Positions 1 to 7,055 of a stretch of DNA of 64,000 nucleotides are shown piece after piece. Where the stretch lies: NCBI GenBank assembly GCA_021773975.1, contig JAJFJN010000019.1:1-64000 (forward strand). Reading direction: 5' to 3'. How positions within the stretch are numbered: position 1 is the stretch's first letter; each line of letters opens with the position of its first letter. Position numbers and translations under genes: made by a program. The DNA comes from Gammaproteobacteria bacterium (GTDB lineage Bacteria; Pseudomonadota; Gammaproteobacteria; Chromatiales; Chromatiaceae). The notes under the pieces are model-generated. The model made no database searches. It was given only the letters and a program-made list of their open reading frames with translations, and was not told the origin of the DNA.

Positions 1-5
1 GTTGA

Positions 6-122
6 CTAAAAAGACTGGAAAAACTTGGTCTAGTGGAAGAGCTTACTGGCAAACAACGCGACCGTGTTTATGCCTATCGCCAATACATCGCCATTCTGAA
101 TCAGGGGAATGAACTACCGTGA
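6..122 (+). pseudogene. C-terminal tail of a Fic-family protein (remnant or partial)
   Basis: Thirty-eight codons ending in TGA read LKRLEKLGLVEELTGKQRDR followed by VYAYRQYIAILNQG. This matches the winged-helix tail found at the C-terminus of many Fic/DOC AMP-transferases. The same frame has a stop at 3-5, and a run of five A sits at 8-12, so either a frameshift separates this tail from its Fic domain or only debris is left. The Fic core lies outside the window, so activity cannot be judged. A REP-like stretch follows at about 148-168. Confidence 0.45.
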
Positions 123-228
123 TAAAGGTTAGCGTGAAATGTTTTTCGTTTCCACGCTCCTGCGTCGCCTTCATGGTCGTAAGTGAGGGGTGTGAGCAGG
201 GGACAGTGAGCTTGGGAATGAACATGTG

Positions 229-3087
229 ATGAAAATCACCGACTACCAAGCCAAATACTACGCCCATGAGCTAAGCATTCAGCATGCGGCTGGCGGTGTT
301 GATCGGCTGTCACAATCCCTATTTGATGCCAGTGTTGACCTTAATCCGCATCAGATCAATGCGGCGCTTTTTGCTATTAATAACCCGTTAAGTCAGGGCG
401 TAGTGCTGGCGGATGAAGTTGGTTTAGGTAAAACCATTGAGGCTGGATTGGTGTTGTCTCAGTACTGGGCAGAGCGTAAACGCCGCTTGATTATCATCTG
501 CCCCGCCTCTTTGCGGCGCCAGTGGGCGCAGGAGCTACAGGATAAATTCAACCTACAATCAACAATTTTAGATGCCAAAGCATGGCGCACATTGCAGAAA
601 GAGGGCGCATATAACCCCCTATCAATCAAAAGCGCCGTAATAATGTCCTATCACTATGCTGCCCGGCTTGAAGCGCAATTAATGCTTGAGTCCTGGGATT
701 TGGTAGTGATGGATGAGGCTCATAAACTACGTAATGCTCACCGTAGCAGTAATAAAATGGGGCAGAGCCTCAAGCGTGCCTTTGAGGGGCGTAAGAAACT
801 ACTGCTCACGGCTACCCCCCTGCAAAACTCCTTAATGGAACTCTACGGTCTGTCATCCATTATTGATGAACACCTGTTTGGAGATGAGCGGGCCTTTCGT
901 CTGCAATATGTACAAAATGACCGCTCACTGCCGGAGCTGCAACATCGCCTTAAAAGCTTTGTGCAAAGAACCTTGCGTAAAGATGTATTGGAATACGTGC
1001 GCTATACCCAGCGCAAAACCCTTACCGTACCGTTTACACCCACAGCCCAAGAACAAGACCTCTACACCTGCATTACTGCGCTGTTAGAGCGGGACGAAAG
1101 CTACGCCCTGCCAAAGCGCCAGCGGCATCTGACCGGCTTGATATTGCGAAAATTATTGGCTTCCAGTGCTTACGCCGTGTGTCAAACACTTGAAACTATC
1201 AAAACCCGGCTGCAAACCTTGCAGCACGGGCAGCCAGTCGAAGATAACCTCATTGCACAGCTGATTGCAGCAGATGATCTTGAACAGGACTATCTCGAAG
1301 AGACATTAGATGAAGAGCCATCACAAGATGATGACGATATTGACCAAGCCCTGCTTGCAGATGAGATAGCAGAACTCGAACATTACATCCAAAAAGCCCA
1401 ATCCATCCGTACCGATAGCAAGGCGAAGGCACTGTTAATCGCCCTTCAGCAAGGCTTTGAGCAGATGGCCAGCATGGACGCGCCACGCAAGGTGATCATC
1501 TTCACCGAGTCTCGGCGTACACAGGAATACTTAGCAGAGTTCCTGGCGGCCAACGGTTATGCCGATAAGATAGTCACCTTCAGCGGCACCAATAACCAGC
1601 CAGCGGCGACGGCTATTTATCACCAGTGGTTGCAAGAGAACCAGGGCAGCGACAAGATCACCGGTTCACCCCAGGTGGATAGGCGCACCGCCCTCATCGA
1701 TAGCTTTAGGTATCATGCGGAAATCATGATTGCTACCGAGGCAGCAGCAGAAGGAGTAAACCTGCAATTCTGCGCCAGCATCATCAACTACGACCTACCC
1801 TGGAATCCACAACGGGTCGAGCAACGCATTGGTCGCTGTCATCGTTATGGGCAGAAGTTTGATGTGGTGGTGATCAACTTTCTCAATAATTCGAACCAAG
1901 CAGATCAACGCGTGTTGGAGTTATTGAGTGAAAAATTCCATCTGTTTGATGGTGTCTTCGGCGCGTCAGACGAAGTGCTGGGCAGTATTGAATCCGGCGT
2001 TGATTTTGAAAAACGTATCCAACAGATTTACCAAACCTGTCGCACCCCAGCAGAGATAGGCAACGCCTTCGATGCCCTGCAAAAAGAGCTAGAGCAGGAT
2101 ATCGACCAAAAAATGCAACACACTCGCCAACTGCTACTGGAAAACTTTGATGAAGATATTCATGACCTGTTGAAAATTCAGCTTGATGCCGCAGAGCAAC
2201 GCCTGGACAAAGTGGGGCGCTGGTTTTGGGCGCTAACCCAACACCAGCTTGCAGGCAGCGCCAGTTTTAATACTGAAAACCATAGCTTCCAGCTAAATAA
2301 GACCATCGGCAATGCACCACAAGGTAGTTATCAAATGATTCAGCGAGGTGCTGCAAAAGAACATGCACTGAGCCATGCCCATACCTACCGTTTAACCCAT
2401 CCTTTGGGTGAGTGGGTCATCCAGCAAGCCAAAGATCAACCACTGCCCAGTGCCCATGTGGTGTTTGATTATCAGGCCCATCACGCCAAAATTAGCATGC
2501 TTGAGGTCTTGCAAGGTCAGTCAGGCACTCTGGTATTGCAGCGTTATGCCATCGAATCACTGGAGCGTTCAGAAGAGTATCTCATCTTCTCAGCACAAAC
2601 CGACCCAGGCGAGATCCTGCCCGGTGAGGTAGCGAAAAAACTGATGCAGCTGCCAGCCCAGTGCGGAGATAATGAGGCAGTTACGCCCAGTGCAGCACTG
2701 CAAGCAGCCTTGGAACAAGCGTGCAACAATATCAGCAAAAGCGTTAATGAACGCAACCTCAGTTATTTTGAACAGGAGGTGAATAAACTCGACTCCTGGG
2801 CGGATGACATCAAGGAAGGCTTGGAGTATTCCATCAAAGAACTGGATAAAGAGATCAAGCAGGTACGCCGTGAGGCCAAGGTTGCGCCAACCTTAGATGA
2901 AAAACTAGCCAAACAAAAACAACAACGCAAGCTGGAAAGCCTACGTAACAAGCAGCGCCGTGACCTGTTTGATAAACAGGATGAGGTTGATGAGAGACGC
3001 GAATCCCTGATAGAGACACTAGAAGGGAAATTAAATAAAAAAACAGACTTGGAAGAGCTGTTTACTATTCGTTGGAGTGTTTTGTGA
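229..3087 (+). CDS. SNF2-family DEAH helicase/ATPase of an extended type III-like R-M locus
   Basis: Superfamily 2 helicase of the RapA/HepA-like SNF2 branch, about 950 residues. Walker A (DEVGLGKT) lies near residue 65, the DEAH box (VVMDEAHKLRN) near 162, and the C-terminal helicase motif VI (QRIGRCHRYGQ) near 535. The last 100 residues are strongly charged and probably coiled-coil. The GTG at 226 is directly followed by ATG at 229; the ATG is chosen because relatives begin MKxTDY. Members of this branch remodel or translocate on DNA and are often encoded beside Mod and Res genes of type III-like systems, as here. The DUF4391 gene usual in that arrangement was not found. Role in phage defence is inferred from context. 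Confidence 0.85.
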   Translation: MKITDYQAKYYAHELSIQHAAGGVDRLSQSLFDASVDLNPHQINAALFAINNPLSQGVVLADEVGLGKTIEAGLVLSQYWAERKRRLIIICPASLRRQWAQELQDKFNLQSTILDAKAWRTLQKEGAYNPLSIKSAVIMSYHYAARLEAQLMLESWDLVVMDEAHKLRNAHRSSNKMGQSLKRAFEGRKKLLLTATPLQNSLMELYGLSSIIDEHLFGDERAFRLQYVQNDRSLPELQHRLKSFVQRTLRKDVLEYVRYTQRKTLTVPFTPTAQEQDLYTCITALLERDESYALPKRQRHLTGLILRKLLASSAYAVCQTLETIKTRLQTLQHGQPVEDNLIAQLIAADDLEQDYLEETLDEEPSQDDDDIDQALLADEIAELEHYIQKAQSIRTDSKAKALLIALQQGFEQMASMDAPRKVIIFTESRRTQEYLAEFLAANGYADKIVTFSGTNNQPAATAIYHQWLQENQGSDKITGSPQVDRRTALIDSFRYHAEIMIATEAAAEGVNLQFCASIINYDLPWNPQRVEQRIGRCHRYGQKFDVVVINFLNNSNQADQRVLELLSEKFHLFDGVFGASDEVLGSIESGVDFEKRIQQIYQTCRTPAEIGNAFDALQKELEQDIDQKMQHTRQLLLENFDEDIHDLLKIQLDAAEQRLDKVGRWFWALTQHQLAGSASFNTENHSFQLNKTIGNAPQGSYQMIQRGAAKEHALSHAHTYRLTHPLGEWVIQQAKDQPLPSAHVVFDYQAHHAKISMLEVLQGQSGTLVLQRYAIESLERSEEYLIFSAQTDPGEILPGEVAKKLMQLPAQCGDNEAVTPSAALQAALEQACNNISKSVNERNLSYFEQEVNKLDSWADDIKEGLEYSIKELDKEIKQVRREAKVAPTLDEKLAKQKQQRKLESLRNKQRRDLFDKQDEVDERRESLIETLEGKLNKKTDLEELFTIRWSVL

Positions 3088-3396
3088 TGTCTAACGGATT
3101 GATTTCAAATGGGTTGTATGGGGTTCTGAAAATTAGGGGCGGCAGTTCAGCGGTGACTGCCTGTCTTACGCTGCTTGATAATTATGACTGCAAGGCTACA
3201 ATGGGCAGCAACAATACCCCTCCCGCTTCCCGTCAGATCAGCGCACCGCGAGGGGTTACTCGTTTCTGGGGGGCTAAAAAATGAGCCCCGCCAACAGAAA
3301 AAGTCCCCGTAAAGTTCCCTATCAAAAATTGCCAACCTGCTTTGCAGGGCAAGTAGACCTGTTAGAGGGGCAAGATTTAGCTCACTCAGGACACTC
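3088..3396. other. Intergenic stretch, no supported gene
   Basis: Between the helicase stop and the first REP copy there is about 310 bp. An open frame from 3087 could encode 65 residues starting MSNGLISNGLYG and overlaps the helicase stop as TGATG. It has no recognisable domain and odd composition, so it is not called. It may be the eroded place of a gene formerly linking helicase and methyltransferase. Confidence 0.4.
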
Positions 3397-3433
3397 TCGT
3401 TCCCACGCTCCCGCGTGGGAATGCATACCGGAG
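3397..3433 (+). repeat. REP element, left flank of the RAYT gene
   Basis: Extragenic palindrome: arm TTCCCACGC and its complement GCGTGGGAA around a short loop, followed by the tail ATGCATACCGGAG. The transposase start lies eight bases downstream. Further copies are at 3977-4009 (inverted), 4032-4068 and 5766-5797, and a degenerate one at about 148-168. Confidence 0.85.
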
Positions 3434-3440
3434 TCAGACA

Positions 3441-3971
3441 ATGGGTAGAAGTCGCTACAAAATCACTCATCCCGAACAGCCTCACTTTATCACTGTCACA
3501 GTGCTACATTGGACACCTGTATTCACACGCCCAGCCACCGTTGAGCTATTGCTAGAATCATTACGCTATTTAATGAACGATGGACTCAAAATATATGCCT
3601 ATGTCATTCTGGAAAATCACATGCACCTAGTTGTCCAGAGCAGCCAGCTGGATAAAGACATTGCTCGTTTTAAATCTTTTACTGCAAAGAGTTTGATTCG
3701 TTATCTTGATGAAAACAATATCAAACCTATCTTGGAACAATTGGCCTTCTATAAAAAAGCGCACAAAGATGATCGCGCCTACCAGTTTTGGCAGGAAGGA
3801 GTGCATCCTGAATGGGTTCAGAATGAGGCCATGATGCAGCAAAAAGTAGCGTACATTCACCAAAACCCGGTGAAGCGAGGTTATGTCGATCAAGCTGAGC
3901 ATTGGCGTTACTCTAGTGCCCGAAACTATGCAGGATTGCCCGGTTTATTAGAGGTGTGTAAACAATGGTGA
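3441..3971 (+). CDS. REP-associated tyrosine transposase (RAYT, Y1_Tnp/IS200-like)
   Basis: A 176-residue single-domain HUH nuclease related to IS200/IS605 TnpA. The metal-binding HUH motif is seen as ENHMHLVVQ near residue 55-63. The catalytic tyrosine is in AYIHQNPVKRGYV near residue 137, a hallmark of RAYTs, together with the C-terminal HWRYSSARNYAG. RAYTs are domesticated transposases that process REP palindromes. This copy is flanked by REPs in inverted orientation, the REPIN arrangement. It is full length for the family and shows no disruption, so it is probably functional. It sits between helicase and methyltransferase of the restriction locus and splits them. Confidence 0.93.
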   Translation: MGRSRYKITHPEQPHFITVTVLHWTPVFTRPATVELLLESLRYLMNDGLKIYAYVILENHMHLVVQSSQLDKDIARFKSFTAKSLIRYLDENNIKPILEQLAFYKKAHKDDRAYQFWQEGVHPEWVQNEAMMQQKVAYIHQNPVKRGYVDQAEHWRYSSARNYAGLPGLLEVCKQW

Positions 3972-3976
3972 GTCAG

Positions 3977-4009
3977 GTATGCATTCCCACGCGGGAGCGT
4001 GGGAACGAG
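3977..4009 (-). repeat. REP element, right flank of RAYT (inverted copy)
   Basis: Reverse complement of the 3397-3433 sequence, beginning GGTATGCATTCCCACGC. Together with the left copy it brackets the transposase as an inverted pair, the configuration of a REPIN. Confidence 0.85.
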
Positions 4010-4031
4010 GAAACATTCACCCAGGGCACTC

Positions 4032-4068
4032 TCGTTCCCATGCTCCTGCGTGGGAATGCATACCGGAG
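4032..4068 (+). repeat. REP element, third copy
   Basis: Direct copy with one change in the first arm (TTCCCATGC instead of TTCCCACGC) and the same ATGCATACCGGAG tail. It lies 60 bp upstream of the methyltransferase start, so it is probably in its 5' untranslated region. Confidence 0.8.
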
Positions 4069-4126
4069 CCTGGTAACAAAATATCTGGCGCATAACGCCA
4101 CACAGATTTAAGTAAGAAAAATAATT

Positions 4127-5752
4127 ATGAGCAAAACAAAACTCGAACTTACCTGGATAGGTAAAGACAAACGCCCCAAGCTGGAGCCGCGTATTCTGCT
4201 GGAAGATCCAGCCAAGTCTTACCACGCCAGTCATCGCGTTACAGACAACGATATCTTTGATAACAAACTGATCTTTGGTGACAACCTGCTAGCTTTGAAG
4301 GCCTTGGAACAGGAGTATGTGGGCAAGGTGAAGTGTGTGTTTATTGACCCGCCTTATAACACGGGTAACGCATTTAAACATTATGATGATGGATTAGAAC
4401 ATTCAATATGGCTGTCCTTAATGAGAGATCGGTTAGAGATAATTTATCGTTTGTTGTCTGACGAAGGTTCTCTATGGATTACCATTGATGATAATGAAGC
4501 CCATTATTTGAAGGTGTTATGTGATGAGGTTTTTGGAAGGGCATCTTTTGTAAATTCGTTTGCATGGGAAAAGGATAAAGGTCGTCGTAACGATACGGAT
4601 ATTTCTAGTGCGCATGATCACATTCTGTTGTACGCAAAAAATAGATCAATATGGAAAAAGATTAGAAATACTTTGCCGCGAACTGATGCCCAAACAGCTA
4701 GATATAAGAATCCAGATAATGATCCTAGAGGCCCTTGGTTGCAAGGTGATAATGGCACAGCTAAAAGTGGCTCAGAATCGGCTCGGTTTCCTATCGAACT
4801 ACCATCTGGGCGGATAGTCACGCCACCTAAAGGAAATTACTGGCGGTTTTCAATCGATAACTTTGAAAAATCAAAAGCGGATAATAGAGTTTATTTTGGA
4901 AAAGACGGCAATGGTTTGCCTGTAATAAAGCGTTATTTGACGGACGTCCAGGATGGAGTTGTTCCGCGTTCATGGTGGCCCGCCGAAGATGCCGGCTCAA
5001 ATCAGTCGGCGAAAAGAGACCATCTAAGAAAGCTACTTCCAGATATTGAACCATTTGCAACGCCAAAGCCTGAGCAACTACTTAAACTAGTACTGCATAT
5101 TGCAACTAATTCGGGCGATTTGGTTTTGGATTCTTTTGCTGGATCTGGGACTACCGCTGCGGTGGCTCAAAAAATGGGCCGCAAATGGATTGTTGTTGAG
5201 CTTGAAAATACTTGTCACACTCATATTATTCCCAGATTGAAAAAAGTCATTGATGGCGAAGATCAGGGTGGCATTTCCAATACTATGAAGTGGAAAGGCG
5301 GCGGTGGTTTCCGTTATTACAATCTAGCCCCTTCCTTGTTGGAAAAAGATAAGTGGAGTAATTGGGTCGTCAATAAAAACTACAACCCCGCCATGCTGGC
5401 CGAGGCTATTTGTAAGTTGGAAGGGTTTAGTTATGCTCCCTCTGAAACTGATTGGTGGAACCACGGTTATTCCACTGAGCAGGACTTTATCTATGTCACC
5501 ACGCAAAACCTATCGGTTCAACAATTAGAGGCCTTGTCTGATGAGGTGGGCAGCGAACGTTCGCTGTTGGTCTGTTGTGGTGCCTTCCGCTGCAAGGCAG
5601 ATCGCTTTGCTAATCTCACCATTAAAAAGATTCCCAAGATGGTGCTCTCCCGCTGTGAGTGGGCCCATGATGATTACAGCCTAAATGTCGAAAACCTGCC
5701 GCAAATGGAGCGAGACCCTGAGCAGGATGATCTGTTTGGAGGTAAGGCATGA
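4127..5752 (+). CDS. Type III Mod-like site-specific DNA (adenine-N6) methyltransferase
   Basis: A 541-residue beta-class DNA methyltransferase. The catalytic motif IV (FIDPPYNTG, DPPY at residues 74-77) precedes the AdoMet-binding motif I (DSFAGSGTT, about 335-343). That order defines the beta class to which type III Mod subunits belong. The middle region between the motifs should be the target-recognition part. The expected product is methylated adenine, protecting host DNA. The end of the gene (from 5687) is repeated at 5877-5942. The Shine-Dalgarno sequence is weak. It is probably the specificity and modification partner of the Res protein encoded downstream. Confidence 0.93.
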   Translation: MSKTKLELTWIGKDKRPKLEPRILLEDPAKSYHASHRVTDNDIFDNKLIFGDNLLALKALEQEYVGKVKCVFIDPPYNTGNAFKHYDDGLEHSIWLSLMRDRLEIIYRLLSDEGSLWITIDDNEAHYLKVLCDEVFGRASFVNSFAWEKDKGRRNDTDISSAHDHILLYAKNRSIWKKIRNTLPRTDAQTARYKNPDNDPRGPWLQGDNGTAKSGSESARFPIELPSGRIVTPPKGNYWRFSIDNFEKSKADNRVYFGKDGNGLPVIKRYLTDVQDGVVPRSWWPAEDAGSNQSAKRDHLRKLLPDIEPFATPKPEQLLKLVLHIATNSGDLVLDSFAGSGTTAAVAQKMGRKWIVVELENTCHTHIIPRLKKVIDGEDQGGISNTMKWKGGGGFRYYNLAPSLLEKDKWSNWVVNKNYNPAMLAEAICKLEGFSYAPSETDWWNHGYSTEQDFIYVTTQNLSVQQLEALSDEVGSERSLLVCCGAFRCKADRFANLTIKKIPKMVLSRCEWAHDDYSLNVENLPQMERDPEQDDLFGGKA

Positions 5753-5765
5753 GCTGGATCGCCCC

Positions 5766-5797
5766 TCGTTCCCACGCTCCTGCGTGGGAATGCATAC
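5766..5797 (+). repeat. REP element, fourth copy, inside the mod/DUF1016 junction
   Basis: Sequence TCGTTCCCACGCTCCTGCGT followed by GGGAATGCATAC. It belongs to about 124 bp of extra DNA (5753-5876) separating the mod stop from a second copy of the mod 3' end. Confidence 0.85.
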
Positions 5798-5876
5798 AGT
5801 GGCGAATAAGTCACTCTTGGTATGGGTTCACCCACAGAACGGGCACAAGCCCACGGGGGATCGTGGGAACCAGGAA

Positions 5877-5942
5877 TGTAGAAAACCTGCCGCAAATGGA
5901 GCGTGACCCTGAGCAGGATGATCTATTTGGAGACGGTGCATG
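5877..5942 (+). repeat. Duplicated 3' end of mod (copy of 5687-5752)
   Basis: About 66 bp repeat the last codons of mod, including AACCTGCCGCAAATGGAGCG and the terminal GCATGAGC, with a few substitutions. In the second copy the ATGA overlaps the DUF1016 start. This suggests mod and DUF1016 were once directly coupled and were separated by insertion of the REP-bearing segment. Confidence 0.85.
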
Positions 5943-7055
5943 AGCCAGCCGCTAAATGCTGAGCCGCTATTACAGCGGATTCGTGAAATCTGGGAGTCGG
6001 CGCGTGGGCAGGCAGCACGTTCGGTCAACACCGCCCATGTTTGCGCCAATTGGCTGATCGGCCAGCAGATTGTTGAGGCTGAACAGGCCGGGGAGAAGCG
6101 GGCTGCCTATGGCAAGGGGCTGTTGCAGGGGCTTTCCCAGCAGTTGACGGCGGACTATGGTCGGGGTTTTTCAGTCAGTGCCTTGCAGTATATGCGGGCC
6201 TTTTTTCTCGCCTATCCCAAGCTGTTAGCAAATCAACACGCAGTGCGTGTTATTTCTGATGAGCCCTTGGGGATTCAACACGCACTGCCTGTTGAATCTG
6301 CCAAGCCGGTAGAGGCAGGGGTGTTGCGGGCGGGGCTGTCGTGGACCCATTACCGGGCGCTGATCAAGGTGGATCGCCAGGAAGCGCGGGATTTTTATGA
6401 GATCGAGACGGTTAAAAATGGTTGGTCGGCCCGGCAGTTAGAGCGCCAGATCAATTCACTGCTGTTTGATCGGCTGCTGAAAAGCCGCGATAAAGCGGGC
6501 CTGTTGGCACTGGCCAATGAGGGCTTGCAGCCATCCCAGCCGTTAGACCTGATTAAAGACCCTTATGTGCTGGAGTTTCTTGAGCTGCCGGAGTCTCACC
6601 GCCTGGTGGAGAGTGAGCTGGAATCAGCGTTGCTTTCCCAGCTACAGGAATTTTTATTAGAGCTGGGCAGTGGTTTTGCCTTTGTAGGGCGACAGGTACG
6701 GCTGACCCTGGACGGGGATCATTTCTATCCTGATCTGGTCTTCTATCATATCAAGCTCAAATGTTATGTGGTGATCGAACTCAAGATCGGCAAGTTGCAC
6801 CATGCTGACCTGGGCCAAATGCAGCTCTATGTCCATTACTACGACCGTGAAGTGCGAGAGCAGGGGGATAACCCGACTATCGGCTTGGTGCTCTGTAGTG
6901 AGAAGAATGATGCGGTGGTGAAGTACGTGCTGGATGAAAACCAGCAACAGATTTTCGCCAGCCGCTACCAATTATATATGCCGACAGAGGAACAGTTGCG
7001 CCGAGAGCTGCAACGGGAAATGTCGCGCCTGAAAGACTCATCGGAGGAGAAGTGA
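5940..7055 (+). CDS. DUF1016 (YhcG-like) PDDEXK nuclease-domain protein
   Basis: A 371-residue protein with an N-terminal DUF1016_N helical region (residues 1-190, including WTHYRALIKV) and a C-terminal PDDEXK fold. The nuclease signature is PDLVFYH near residue 263 and VVIELKIGK near 280. The family is known as YhcG/PDDEXK and is frequently found in restriction-modification and other defence loci; its exact role is unsettled. The ATG is within the ATGA that ends the duplicated mod tail, and its stop overlaps the Res start, so translational coupling in one operon is likely. It occupies a position where classical type III systems have nothing. Confidence 0.9.
   Translation: MSQPLNAEPLLQRIREIWESARGQAARSVNTAHVCANWLIGQQIVEAEQAGEKRAAYGKGLLQGLSQQLTADYGRGFSVSALQYMRAFFLAYPKLLANQHAVRVISDEPLGIQHALPVESAKPVEAGVLRAGLSWTHYRALIKVDRQEARDFYEIETVKNGWSARQLERQINSLLFDRLLKSRDKAGLLALANEGLQPSQPLDLIKDPYVLEFLELPESHRLVESELESALLSQLQEFLLELGSGFAFVGRQVRLTLDGDHFYPDLVFYHIKLKCYVVIELKIGKLHHADLGQMQLYVHYYDREVREQGDNPTIGLVLCSEKNDAVVKYVLDENQQQIFASRYQLYMPTEEQLRRELQREMSRLKDSSEEK

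Noticed and set aside
3072-3284. Open frame of up to 70 codons overlapping the helicase stop (TGATG)
   Set aside because: No recognisable domain, unusual composition, no ribosome site, and it lies in a decayed stretch next to REP sequences.
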